Assembly: GCA_036925085.1 (NCBI GenBank) | Contig: JAUPFP010000033.1 | Span: 1,410,501-1,474,500, forward strand | Source: Brachycybe producta | Lineage: Eukaryota; Arthropoda; Diplopoda; Playtdesmida; Andrognathidae | DNA length: 64,000 nucleotides | Reading direction: 5' to 3' | In this document: one piece after another, positions 20,060 through 31,339 of the stretch | Layout of the letters: each line of letters opens with the position of its first letter | How positions within the stretch are numbered: position 1 is the first letter of the stretch | The notes under the pieces: generated by a model | Told to the model about the DNA's origin: nothing | What the model saw: the letters and a program-made list of their open reading frames with translations, nothing else | Database searches by the model: none | Made by a program: the position numbers and the translations under genes

Positions 20060-21225
20060 ACATAGCTTATATAGAGGTATCTACTTATAAAATCATATTT
20101 TAATATGAAATATTATTTTTTTTCTGGGCGCCAAAATAGTTTTTACTAATATATGTATATAAATACGTCACCCATGACATTCGCGTTAATTCTTTTTATC
20201 TTTTCTAGTTTTCTAAAAATATGAAGATGAGAAGAAGAAGAAGAAGGAGGAGGAGGAGGACACAATTAAAAGTGTCCCACCATATGAACACAAAAGAAGG
20301 TGAGAAGAAAAATAAAAAGCCGCCAAAAGCAAAAGCGAACTTGAATTATTCCAATTTCTTTTCATTTTTTTTTTTTTTTTTTCATTATTCTATAAAATCT
20401 AAGAGCAAGTATTAAAGTATTTATTAAAATTGGAACAGAGTGAGAGAGTGAGTGAGAGAAATCTCTGAGGCAGCGTCAAGCGATTGGAAAATTTTAACGA
20501 TTTTTCTAGTTTCTAACAAACAGTTTTTTTTATGTGCGCACGTGCAGAGAAAAGAGGGAGGGAGGGATTAAATAAAATCCACCTCATCAACCCCCCACCC
20601 CCAACCCTTAACACACAAAATATATAAATATAACCAGTCAAGTGAAATAAAATAACAAAAAGAATTTCTGATATATAATTTAACAAAATTATAAAATTAT
20701 TTAGGCCTATATTAAAAATAATAATAAAAAGTTTTCTTTTTTTGTAACTTACAAACAAACTGTCGAGAAGAAGAAAATTCGCCGCCGTTTTACACTTTTT
20801 AATTTACTTTATTAAACTATTATAATAATTAACTTCAAAGTTTATTTAGGTCTTTATTGCACTTGTTAAATTAAGTTTATAAGTTCACTTTTTACACGAT
20901 TTTTTTCTTCTTGCACTTACATAAAACGCGACTGACTTACCGACGCCATTTGCAATTTTTACCAGCTGCAGCAACAAAAAAAAAAACCTTTCAGCAACGG
21001 TTGCGCCATCTATCGAGCATGTCTGTCATTAATAAAAGTCAAATATAAAAAAAAAAGATTTTAAGCATTTTTGACATTTTTTTCTTTTTCAGAAATATTA
21101 TTAAAATTATATTAATTATATTAAAAATTAAAAAATTAAAAAATAAAAAAAATAAAAAATTAAAAAATTAAATTAAAATTAAAATTATATAAAAAAAAAG
21201 TGAATTTTTTTTTATAAGAATTTCT
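20060..21225. other. Non-genic AT-rich stretch with purine runs
   Basis: AGA/AGG purine tract at 20227-20260 and a T15 run at about 20367. The part at 20900-21040 is more complex (GCGACTGACTTACCGACGCC, GGTTGCGCCATCTATCGAGC) but shows no reading frame. A/T-only low-complexity DNA at 21110-21195. Confidence 0.45.
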
Positions 21226-21410
21226 TAGGCCTTGTTTCCATTGGAACGAAACTTTGAACTGTTTGAAAAGTTCAACTGGTGAAAAATAGAACAAACGTGG
21301 GGACCCCCTGCCCCCAGCCTATTCATTATCATAATGGGGGGGGGGGCGGCGGCCATGTTTCTTCTATTTTTCAACCAGTTGAACTTTTCATGCAGTTCAG
21401 ATTTCATCCT
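21226..21410. mobile_element. TA-flanked MITE, family M, copy 1
   Basis: Left end TA then GGCCTTGTTTCCATTGG. The arm AAAGTTCAACTGGTGAAAAA pairs with TTTTTCAACCAGTTGAACTT on the right. The loop holds a poly-G run (21338-21347). The right terminus is degenerate. Tc1/mariner-type MITE is inferred from the TA dinucleotide seen in better copies. Confidence 0.7.
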
Positions 21411-22028
21411 AATATCTGAAAAGTAAATAAAAATTTCAATTTATTTTTTGTTCTTGAAAAATGTTCATTTTTAAAAATACTGTAATCAAAAAATCTGATT
21501 TAAATAAAAAAAAAATCTGACTTTTTTCAATTTTTTTAAAAAAGATCATCATAACCTTTATCACAACCCTGGAAAATATTCTGAAGTAATCTACACTTCT
21601 AGTTTCTAAAACAATTACTAGTTTCTCTTAAATTTGTCTTCTGAAAGACAGAAATAATCAAAGAGGTCAAAGATCTGCTTTTCATAAACCATATTAACAC
21701 GAAAATGAATAATACGAGAAATTTATTTTTACTAAATAGTAAAACAAATTTGTAAACAATTAAAAAAATAAAGTTACTGTCCTTAATTGGACTCCGTATA
21801 AATTAAACTAAACATATTTAACTTGAATGAATTTTGCCACAAGTGTAGATAAATTATTAAGAGGGTCAAGAGAAATGTTTTTTTTTCTTCTTCCGAATTT
21901 AAAAAAAACGCCATAATCCACACGATTTCGATTTATAAGAAATTCTAAAACCATTAAAATTTATATATCCAGAGGCTCAGAGTTCAGTAAATAGTTTATA
22001 ACTTATAAAATTGGGTTTTACAATATAC

Positions 22029-22104
<76 letters not shown>

Positions 22105-22925
22105 TATTTATTGTGTTTTTTTTTGCCCCAGAGGTCATTAATGTTAATGAATTGTAATTTAAATTTAGTTTTTTTTTGTTTCATCAAGTCAACTAAGTAA
22201 AAGAAAGAAGAAAAAAAAGTGTTTCAGAAGAAAATTCTTGTGCAGCTCCCCAATTTTATATTTATTATTATACACTTGTATTATAAGTATAAATACCAAG
22301 AACTAGTCGCATAGACATCTTTTCAGAATCAATTATGCAAGTAAAAAAATGTACTAATGAGATATCATATGAGGTGCAAATTATGTGCAACTTTTCAAAC
22401 TCCAAAAGAAAAAAAAATCTATCAAAAATGTTCCTTGAGCGCAAATCATGCTTCTAAAAACGAAACAAATGCAATTATGCTAATAAGAATATGTTTACAG
22501 GTAAGTTAATAATAAAAAGGAGAGAGAGAGAGAGACATAAGATATCATCATCATGACAAAAAAATATTAACAAAACTGAGAAAAATAAGGTGGGAGATAA
22601 GAAGAAGGTCTCCCCCCCCCCCCCTTATCAACTTCAAAATATGTCTGTAAGGCATTTATTTTCTCATCCAAAAATAATTTATCAACATTATTACAAATAT
22701 ATATCTTAATTTATTTTATTTATATCAAATCAAATAATTTTTTTTATGTATATTAAGAAAAAAAAAATCGATTTCTTAGATTTTTTTAATTATAATTTAT
22801 AAGATTTATCTTAGATCAAGATTTCAATTCGAACTACATTGTATTAGTAATTATCTTTTTAGTCAAAATCTAGTTATGAACCTCAAAACTGAAAGTGATT
22901 TATTTAAAAGGTTCTTGAATTTAAT
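21411..22925. other. Non-genic, one family-R fragment and simple repeats
   Basis: CACTTCTAGTTTCTAAAACA and CTGAAAGACAGAAATAATC (21592-21662) are a family-R arm fragment. Bases 21779-21830 (CTCCGTATAAATTAAACTAA) resemble family Q. The rest is A/T-rich. Confidence 0.45.
22031..22098. repeat. (TA)n microsatellite
   Basis: About 34 uninterrupted TA units. Confidence 0.95.
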
Positions 22926-22929
22926 GGTG

Positions 22930-23720
22930 GCATTAAAATGTAAAACGCCCCTTGGAACACTGGTTATTCTGTCTTTCATGGATCAGAACATTTTTGAAGG
23001 TGTTTTAAAAACTAGAAGAGTAGCTCAATCACTTCAGGTTTCTTTCTTGTTGATATGTTTCAAAACAGCGGTCGCCAACCAGTGGTCCGCGATATTCTGA
23101 ATGACAATGGTCGCCTTTATATTGCACTAAATTCACGAAATGTACTAAAGTCTAGTACAGTTCTATTAAAATACGGCACGCAAGAGCCACATTTCGTTCA
23201 GTTTCCCCCACCACACACGCTTCTCCCGTAAGCTTCAATTATTTTGTAATAATTAATAATTTTGTTACAATTAAACAACCTTTAAAGATTTTCTATTAAT
23301 AAAATGGAACTTCTCTGATCATTATTTGACAAACGTATTTATCTTTTTAAAAAAAATTCGCGGGATTTAAAATTTTTAATTTAGTGGTTCGTGAACTTCG
23401 TGAGGTCCGAAAGGTTGGCAACCGCTGTTTCAAAATAAACCTTTCAAAGGCAAAAACTAAAAAATATCATCTAGTAAGCGTTGTCTGCTTAACGTTCGAT
23501 CATTTTGAAACACACAAAAAGCATATTTTGAAAAATATCAACGCGAAATTACCCTTACATGATTGAGCTACCCGTCTACTTTACAAAAACAAGTTTAAAT
23601 TTCTCTTCATTTTGCAGACCTAAAAGAGAATTATAATCAGCGTTCTCTAGACAACTTACACTTAAACACATCTAAAACACTTTCTAGTTTCTCTTAATTT
23701 TTTGCTCATGAAAGACAATA
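22930..23720. mobile_element. Family-R palindrome split by a hAT element
   Basis: The left arm has TGTAAAACGCCCCTTGG, ACACTGGTTATTCTGTCTTT and AAAACTAGAAGAGTAGCTCA; the right arm has CTCTTCATTTTGCA..., CACTTTCTAGTTTCTCTTAA and GAAAGACAATAATCAAGAG. The two halves meet around 23500 after removing the insertion at 23066-23427. Loop words AGCGTTGTCTGCTTAACG and GATCATTTTGAAACACAC match the loop of 43845 and 47090. Confidence 0.65.
23066..23427. mobile_element. hAT-type MITE, 362 bp
   Basis: Terminal repeats CAGCGGTCGCCAACC and GGTTGGCAACCGCTG; perfect 8-bp target duplication TTTCAAAA (23058-23065 and 23428-23435). The subterminal right end has GCGGGATTTAAAATTTTTAA and TTTAGTGGTTCGTGAA. Same family as 51804-52258, with shared interior GAACTTCTCTGATCATTATT and ATTTGACAAACGTATTTATC. 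This copy carries an internal deletion relative to the 455-bp sister. Confidence 0.92.
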
Positions 23721-23887
23721 ATCAAGAGTTGGATATTTAATTACAATATGATACAAAGTTGACTTGAAGTTGGTTTAGAATGATAGCCTTTTAGTGTTTG
23801 TTTAAAAATGTTACCCATAAGATCTGACTACATTACACCATATTATGACAGATGGTCACATTTCAAGGTGGTGGTTCTAGGTAGATG

Positions 23888-23997
23888 AAAAGCGCGGAGC
23901 ATGTGACGGCAGACTACATAACCAACCAATTAGAAGTTGCGTTCGTCATAACAAGGGCGGAGCCAACTGAAGTTCTCCCCGATTTCTAACTGCCTGT
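23888..23997. mobile_element. Family-A MITE, right-half fragment
   Basis: From GCGCGGAGCATGTGACGGCA through CAACCAATTAGAAGTTGC to GATTTCTAACTGCCTGT. The left half is missing, so no target duplication. It also shows one change in the central TGACGTCA. Confidence 0.8.
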
Positions 23998-24009
23998 GAG
24001 ATTTACATA

Positions 24010-24200
24010 AAACCCAGGAACCAGTAGCCTTTTAAGGCTTTGTAGGCTTGATGGGCTTTTAGAAAAGCGCAGTTCATGGGTCATAATTGTAAGCCACATG
24101 GGCCTGGTTTGCTTTACGGGCTTGGTGTTCCTTGCCAGACCTGGTGAGCCTTATGAGCTTAGTGGGCTAACATTACTACACGATTTTGTAAGCTCGAGTC
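24010..24200. repeat. Degenerate short-period repeat, opposite orientation to 5100
   Basis: AAGGCTTTGTAGGCTTGATG, GGGCTTTTAG, ACATGGGCCTGGTTTGCTTT, ACGGGCTTGGTGTTCC, GACCTGGTGAGCCTTATGAG, CTTAGTGGGC. Loosely iterated TGGGCTTTGT-like words, the reverse complement of those at 5100-5290. Confidence 0.5.
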
Positions 24201-24289
24201 GCTGGGCCTCAATTTTATTTTGACAAAATGTAGGTATCTAGTTCTAGATGGCAAGTTTGTTCTTTTTAATCGCGTTGTCCTTTCTACAT

Positions 24290-24475
24290 ATTGCTAAGAT
24301 TGGAACACACAGACGACTTTTGGGAACACTTTTCAGCATTCAAAATAAAGTCGAAAGTGTTTTGGGTTGTGTTTCTAATGTATTTTTCTATGAAAGAGTC
24401 AAAGGCAACAATCCGATTTCAGTGTTTGCAGTCGAAAAAGTGTTCCAAATGTCGTCTGTGTGCCAAGGGCCTGTT
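24290..24475. repeat. Inverted-repeat family U, copy 1
   Basis: GGAACACACAGACGACTTTT (24300-24319) pairs with AATGTCGTCTGTGTGCC (24447-24463). The interior AAAATAAAGTCGAAAGTGTT and GGGTTGTGTTTCTAATGTAT is shared with 31845-31910 and 52790-52850. It is open for 70-76 codons in two frames, but inverted-repeat structure rather than coding is the likelier cause. Confidence 0.5.
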
Positions 24476-24479
24476 TAAC

Positions 24480-25790
24480 TCTTCCACATCCTTCCATTTT
24501 TAACATTATATCATGAAGCCCTCGTACCATACATAATACTATATTATGTTCCCGTCTGTTTCACTTTAGACAGGAAAAAAAAAATCCTTTTTTTATTATA
24601 AAACTACCATAGAATGAAAGAAAAGAGAAACTACCCATCATCTCCCATCACGAACATCCGTATCCCATAATCCTTTTATACTGAGTTAAGTCAGAAAAAG
24701 TGACCTCGTCCGGAAACGAATTCCAATAAATTACTCAGTGGAAAAACGAGAGAATCCGATTTGAACTTTTCATATTTAATCTGTGTGCTCTTAATATGAA
24801 TTCCCGCCATTCGTTTCCTAAATGCATTTTCTCTTATATTTTTTTTTTAAAAAAAGCCAAAAAAGCTCCCCCAAAAATACCCATAATATCAGAAGAAAAA
24901 AATCATATATCAAAATGGCTGCCAAAATAATTGGATATGTCTGTTTTTCATAAGAAAAAAAAAATTTTTTTTAAGAAATAAAAGTTTCTAAGTGATGAAA
25001 ATAAAAGATTAGTAAAATAAAAAATACGGAATCTGGCATTTTTGGTTCGATAAACAGAAAAGAGGATAAAAGAAGCAACAACAACAAAAAAAGGCTTTTT
25101 GAGTACAAATATAATGAAGTTACAATGAGTTTTACAATACGAGCACGTATTTAGATAGTATTTACACCAAAACTTGGATAGTATTAGTAGTAGGGCCCTA
25201 TAGAGAAAAAATACAACAAAATAAAGGCATTTTCTGAATATAGATAAAAAAAATCAAGACTAAACTCTTGGTATAAATTCAGACACAGACGGTTTCTTAA
25301 TCACTCCCAACGCTTAGTTCTCAATTCTCTTCTTAATTTGATTACATTCGTAGAATGCAAAAGCGAACTCTTCTTAAACAAGACTAGAAAACAAAAAAAA
25401 AATAATTCACATAACACACACATTGGATAAATTTGTTCTTACAATTTGTTCTCATTCCCAAGACATTGGAATCGAAAATGCTTCCAACATTCTAAACTAT
25501 CCAAGTACCTCAGTAATTACTAAGTATTTCTTTTTTTACTCCAAATTTTATTAACGCCTTGAAGGTGAAAATTAATTACTAAAGATTCCATTCTTCACAA
25601 ATGAACCTATTGAGTGGCGTTTATTTAAGTATCAGTTTTGGCCATTTGAGTTAGATGAAGCATTTCAAATGTAAATTCAACATAATACTGAATATTAAAA
25701 GATTATGGTCCAATTTACTACCTGTAATAGTTGCTATAATAAATTACTTAGATAATTATCAAAGCTAGCAGTAGCACAGTCTAGCAGGTA
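24480..25790. other. Non-genic AT-rich stretch
   Basis: A/T-rich with no open frame over 60 codons and no matched repeat. ACTATATTATG-type and poly-A/T words only. Confidence 0.5.
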
Positions 25791-25795
25791 CTAAG

Positions 25796-25923
25796 GGTCG
25801 TATTCTTCAGTGACTGTTTAGTCAAAGGTAGAACTAAACTCTTCAAGACTTACATGAAGCTTTTTTATGAAAGTTCATGAGTTTAGCATTACCACTGACT
25901 AAGAATTCATTAAGAATACGACC
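25796..25923. mobile_element. 128-bp MITE with TIR
   Basis: GGTCGTATTCTTCAGTGACT at the left pairs with AAGAATACGACC at the right; interior words TTTAGTCAAAGGTAGAACTA and TGAGTTTAGCATTACCACTG add further pairing. No other copy in the window and no clear target duplication. Confidence 0.65.
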
Positions 25924-26080
25924 ATAATTATATTAAAAGTCAATGTTATCAGTAAACACGCCTCAAATATTTTCGATTGACAAACGGCTAATTGAAACCG
26001 GCTGGAGCAACCCAGACAGGCAATGTAGACACTATTCTAGTCTAACGCCCTTATGCTCTCACTGTTATAGTGGACACTCT

Positions 26081-26085
<5 letters not shown>

Positions 26086-26124
<39 letters not shown>
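26086..26124. repeat. (TA)n microsatellite next to Helitron copy 3
   Basis: About 18 TA units lie directly upstream of the Helitron 5' end; Helitrons often sit in AT-rich targets. Confidence 0.9.
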
Positions 26125-26125
<1 letters not shown>

Positions 26126-26141
26126 TATATAATATCCCAGA

Positions 26142-26441
26142 TCTGTGTGTTTGTAACAAAATTTATATAAACGGAATTTATATAAATTTGAATAAATGAA
26201 CTGCTTTTTTTTCCCAAGGTCAACTATATGTTGCACCCTTTCCATCCAAGAACCGCATGATATTAAATTGGAAAGGGGAAAAGGTTGGAAAGTGTAGAAG
26301 GGGGGGGGGGGTGGAGGGGGAAAAGTCAGAGGGGGTGACTGAAATTGAAATGAAAGGAGTAAAAAAAGGAAAAAACGACGCGCATGCGCACAATTGCCTG
26401 TGAATTTTGCTCCCGTCATTTATGACGGGTTACCCCACTAG
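26142..26441 (+). mobile_element. Non-autonomous Helitron, copy 3 (best defined, 300 bp)
   Basis: Host A then 5' TCTGTGTGTTTGTAAC (from 26142); 3' end has the perfect hairpin CCCGTCATTTATGACGGG (26412-26429), spacer TTACCCCA and CTAG (26438-26441), then host T. It thus shows the A|TC ... CTAG|T insertion rule exactly. Internal blocks match copy 1: AAGGTCAACTATATGTTGCA, GAAAGGGGAAAAGG... and GTGACTGAAATTGAAATGAA. The join GCGCATGCGCACAATTGCCT fuses Helitron body to the end of the captured MITE, i.e. an internal deletion relative to copy 1, with CGCAC/GGCAC microhomology. No coding capacity. Confidence 0.88.
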
Positions 26442-26836
26442 TATACAAATAAAAAATGCATAATCAAAACAATTTTGTAGAAGTTTTTCTGACCAGAAAA
26501 TGTGTTTGTTTTTAAATAAGTGAAATTATATGACTTTATGCAAATTTCCAAAGATTGTGTAATTAATGAGATTTAGGCATTTTTATTTTGGATTAAACTT
26601 ATTATCATCACACTTATCAGTTATCACATTCATATGGTATCATATGGTACTCCAAAAGGAATTGAAACCCTTATATGCATTTTGTGCAAACTTTTGGCCT
26701 TACTTATAACTGAGTCGTGACATTACTGTCTCAACTATTTTGCATACATGTAATAATAAATGCTAAGTACAAATGTTGTGTTCATTTTCCCTAAACTTTG
26801 TTTTATACAGTAATATTAGTTATTGAAAAGTAGTTA

Positions 26837-27255
26837 CTATGTTAAACATTACCATGTTACTATGTTAACTATTACCGAAAACTATGTTAACTATTACCAT
26901 GTAACTATGTTAACTATTACCATGTAACTATGTTAACTATTACCATGTTACTATGTTAACTATTACCGTGTTACTATGTTAACTATTACCGTGTTACTAT
27001 GTTAACTATTACCATGTTACTATGTTAACTATTACCGTGTTACTATGTTAACTATTACCGTGTTACTATGTTAACTATTACCGTGTTACTATGTTAACTA
27101 TTACCGTGTTACTATGTTAGCTATTACCATGTTACTATGTTAACTATTACCATGTTACTATGTTAACTATTACCGTGTAACTATGTTAACTATTACCGTG
27201 TTACTATGGTAACTATTACCGTGTCACTATGTTAGCTATTGCCATGTTACTATAT
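26837..27255. repeat. 23-bp minisatellite, about 18 units
   Basis: Tandem unit ACTATGTTAACTATTACCGT plus GTT, with variants ending CATGTT, CATGTAA or CGTGTAA. Variants are interspersed, and edge units are more diverged (ACTATATTAATAATC at the right). Both strands are rich in stops. No secondary structure beyond the GTTAAC palindrome in each unit. Confidence 0.95.
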
Positions 27256-27259
27256 TAAT

Positions 27260-29180
27260 AATCTTGTTAGTATATAACTTTAATGCTACCAACAGTAAGT
27301 AACATCATAAGTTCATAAATAAATACATTGTAGATTATTTAGGTGGTGCATAATATCTAAATATAAATAGGGCCAGATTTATTCCAGAAAAATATGAGTG
27401 ACATCATGTCACCCACAAAAGTGTCCACCCACAAAAAAAGTGACATCACATCACTTGAAAACTTCATTTATTGAACAATGGCACTGACTAATGTTTAGGG
27501 TTAGTTGAGGTTATCAAAGAAGTGTTGATGTAATTGAGATTTTTTTTCGGATGCAGGTGCTCATATTATGAAAGGGGGCATTTGCATACAATTAAGACAC
27601 TTTTGTTGTTTTACTTTTGTTCTATCATCTCTTTTTCTCTCTCTCTCTCTCTCTCCCCCACCCTCCCTTAATTCCCTTCATTACAAATTTTACAACCCCT
27701 TTCATTTCTGTATATAATGTTAGCATGCAGATGATACAACAGCAACATCATCATCATCTCTATCCAACCCCCCCCCCCCCCTCAATTTATCAAAGCTGCT
27801 GCCAATCTAATACAGGTAATATTTGCTCTTTGTACAATTTTTAGAAGCTTTAGGATGTCGTTTCATTATGTCAAAAAATATATGACTAGAAAAGGAAACA
27901 CAAATAAGAGAGTGATTCTCTCTTGTGTTTGTGTAATATGGTGTGGGTGAGCTGTGGTCACATCAATATAAATGTGTATATTGTTCATTTAATATGTAGA
28001 CACAGTTATATCAGCCAATTTGCAATGCAAAAATGAAGCTAATTTCCATTCACGTCAGCCTGGCTGCTTTGTTGTACATATGTATCTATGTGTGTATGTA
28101 ATGTATTTTATGGTGTTGTGCGTGTATCTTACATGTGTGTTTGTATGTGCCCATCACACACACACACACACACCACCACCACCACTACTACTTCTACAAA
28201 GTTCCTTCTACTCTGAAACCCATTTTTTAACTAAACCCTCCCTTTTTTTAGAGACCCAAGTCCTTCTTTACCTACTACACTTGTGTTACATATATTAAAA
28301 AGAACCTTTACATTTTTAATGTGAAACACAAGTCTACTTAAATGTCATACGTGTGTATGTGTGTGTCTATGCAAATCATGTCAAATTGTGTGTGTGTTAT
28401 TATACAAGTATGTTTTTGAAATGTGCTTGACATTTGTGAGTGTGCGTGTGTTCCTTATTTTGTCTGTCTTATACAATTAGGATCATTTGACTGTTTTGTG
28501 GCAGCTTGACTTTGGCAAAATGCCCCCCCCCTTTTTTTTCTCTATTATCTTTGGTCTTTATAATAACGTAAAATTCATAATTTTTATTATATCTTAAAAG
28601 CTAACATTGAAAATAAGTGGATTGGATGTGTCTTGTCTACTTTTAATTTAATGGGGTTTATAGGAAGGTTCTTTTTTCGCCTTCTTCTTCTTATTTCTAT
28701 CATCTTCGTTATTTATTTTTATCTTTGGACACTTGTGTGTCGGTTTGTCCTGTTCATTCTTCAGTGTCATTAATATATGTCAATAGTGAATGCACGAAAA
28801 ATGAATCAAAAAAGTCACATTTTTTTTAATAAATTATTATTATAAAATGTTGTTTAGTTGACTGATTTTTTGTTTGTTAAGTTTGTTGGCTCTAAACTTG
28901 TTTTTTTTTTTCTTCTTTCATAGAGGTTAAGTCATTTTTAGAGAAATGTGACAAGTCACAATTACTGGTAGTAGCAGTTGTCTGTCACACTCAAGTGACA
29001 ATTCAACTTGGTATCATGAACTGAACCGCCCACTTTGCAATTGGTACCAAATGTTGCACGGGTAATAAATGTAATATAATCATAATGTCCTAATGTCAGT
29101 TATTATTAACAAACAAGACTTGATGAAAATTCAAACAAACATTTGTTTTGCAGACATTACTGCATTTATAAGATAATTTC
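27260..29180. other. Non-genic stretch with simple repeats
   Basis: (CT)n at 27637-27655, poly-C at 27769-27781, (CA)n then CAC/ACT repeats at 28155-28190, and scattered GT-rich DNA at 28080-28460. Frames of 75-92 codons here translate simple repeats. No gene supported. Confidence 0.5.
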
Positions 29181-29184
29181 AGTC

Positions 29185-29780
29185 AGGTTTTAGAAACATC
29201 ACAAGAAACTAGATGCGTAGCTCAATCACTTAAGGGTATTTTGAGGTTGATATCTTTCAAAATAAACTTTTTATGTCAGTTTGAAAATGACCCAACTCTA
29301 AACAGAAGGTAGTTTTTTTTTAATTTTTACTCATAAAAAGTTTATTTTAAAAGATCAACTTGAAAATACTATTAAGTGATTTAGCTACTGTTTTCTCCTT
29401 ATACCTCGGTTTTCAATACAAAATTAAATTGCAGTTAAAAAGTTAACCAGAGTTAATTTTTTCTAGTGGAAACAAAAGTGGTTACTTTAACCATAATTAA
29501 ATTCTTGACTCTTAAAACCCTCAACTGTATTGACACAATCTGGTTCATCACATTATTCAATGGTTAAACATGTCACTTCCTGGAGCGGGTTCGGTAGGTA
29601 AGTCAAGTTGGCCCTTTATAGTAAGGGCCCAACGAAACTCCTTTTTCAAACTACCATAAAAAGTTTATTTTGAAAGATATCATCATTATCATCCAAAAAA
29701 AAACATTTACCAAAATTACCAACAATTCTAGTTTCTAAAACACTTCGAATTTCATGAAAAGAAATCTCGCAACTGTGAGT
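29185..29780. repeat. Family-R copy, both arms, poorly conserved
   Basis: Direct arm: AACTAGATGCGTAGCTCAAT, CACTTAAGGGTATTTTGAGG, TGATATCTTTCAAAATAAAC (29206-29270). Inverted words: AAAAAGTTTATTTTGAAAGA (29649-29668) and CTAGTTTCTAAAACACTTCG (29729-29748). The middle contains unrelated text (29380-29640), so another element is probably inserted. Confidence 0.5.
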
Positions 29781-29784
29781 TTTG

Positions 29785-30580
29785 ACTGTTTTATACTATG
29801 AAAATTTATGACTAATATGCATTTATTTTTAGACACAAAATGCTAAAGCAGTGTTGACGACACACCCTATTATTGGCCCTCAAGGGTTCTAACCAAGAAA
29901 CCAAAAAAAAATGTCTGAATATGTATTTTCAAACATGGTCGCCTTTAAGCTGTTTTTTCTTTTAAATATTCAACCGACTTTTAGAATCATTACATAATTT
30001 ATTTGACTATAAATATAGACCCACTACTAGAGAGAGAGAAAACAAATTTTCTCGCATAAATTATTATATAAAGGTAGTCTCAAAAAAGTTTTTTTTTTCG
30101 AAACCTCACGATATATCCATCTTTAAAAAAAAAAGTCGGCCATTTTTTTTTTCTAAAAAAAAATCCAAGAAAATTCGAGTTTATATGAAACTCAAATTGT
30201 GTGCAATTTGTCTTGAAGGCGTCAGATTGATTTAAGATTGTGATTTTTTTATATTTCTTCCAACTTTTTTTTGTAACCCTCTGTGTGTATGTGAGAGAGA
30301 GAGAGGTCTATACTTAAAAAGTCAAAAAGTGTTGCATTCAGGGTGAAATATTGGCGATCTTACTTATAATACATAAGAGAATTGAAAGATTGAAGAAAGA
30401 AAAAATACCAGAAGTGCAAAAGCTTTTTTATGCATTTTTTTTCCATAGTAAAAACAGAAGAAAAAAACTTCATAATGTCTTGATGTAGGAAGAGCAGGAA
30501 ATATGCATCCTTATATATTAAATACAAAGGTGTCACCAAGTATATTTTCACTTTGATGAAAACGCAATTTTATCTTATGT
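29785..30580. other. Non-genic AT-rich stretch
   Basis: Poly-A and poly-T runs and a short (GA)n tract (30290-30305). No gene or matched repeat. Confidence 0.5.
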
Positions 30581-30584
30581 GATA

Positions 30585-30879
30585 ACTAGGATTTATATGC
30601 AATATCAAACAAATGTTTCTCAATCTGTGGCTCAAGAGCCAATTGTGAAGTAACAATTCCATTTAGATCAACCAGCAATTATGTTTTTTTTTCAATCAAA
30701 ACCACTGGTTACAGGCCAGAACTCTAGTTTACAACAAAGCCTCGAACCAGCCTTTTTTTTATTAGAAAAAAGCATAATTGCAGTTGCTCTAATCACGATG
30801 ATGGTTACTTCACAATTGGCACTTGAGCCACAAATTGAGAAACATTTTCCTGATATTGCATAAAAAACCGAGCCCTAGT
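30585..30879. mobile_element. Palindromic family S, full copy
   Basis: Arms: CTAGG...TATGCAATATCAAACAAATG, TTTCTCAATCTGTGGCTCAA, GAGCCAATTGTGAAGTAACA pair with GGTTACTTCACAATTGGCAC, TTGAGCCACAAATTGAGAAA, CATTTTCCTGATATTGCATA and GAGCCCTAG. Flanking TAA on both sides (left 30583-30585, right 30879-30881) could be a 3-bp target duplication, hinting at PIF/Harbinger, but this is weak. A solo arm lies at 4283-4410. Open for 60 codons by chance. Confidence 0.72.
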
Positions 30880-31339
30880 AATAACAACTTTAGAAATACC
30901 CTGTACAAATATATTACATAGAATCAAAACCCCCGTATGTCTTTTTTTTTTTCTTCATAACTTCACTGTATACATCTTATACACCTAGTGATGCAGGAAA
31001 AACGCGTCCTATTAAAATATGGCATATCTCAGAAACTACAAATGGCTACACTTTGAAAATCAAGATATTTTGTTTAAAAATATATATAATACATCTGATT
31101 TTTACAACAGCATTTTTACAATGCATTGTCAAAACCCAAAGATATAAACCCAATAACAAGTGTAATGTGGTGTCTGGTGCAGCTAAAACAATTGCTTTGG
31201 CAGGAAATTAATGAGTCCCATAATACAAGTTTAATTTCATGCAGAAAATCCTCTGCAAGAGTTTCATTGTCTTACTAGCCTAGGAACAAATGACCAATAA
31301 TATGAATCGGTCCATGCAAAAACCTCTCTCTTAATATGT

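Noticed and set aside
26051-26419. 122-codon minus-strand frame, the longest in the window
   Set aside because: It covers Helitron copy 3 antisense and a (TA)n tract; composition is Pro/Phe/Ile-Tyr repeats with no domain.
26837-27255. Possible CRISPR array (regular short repeats)
   Set aside because: Units are head-to-tail with no spacers, in animal DNA; it is a minisatellite.
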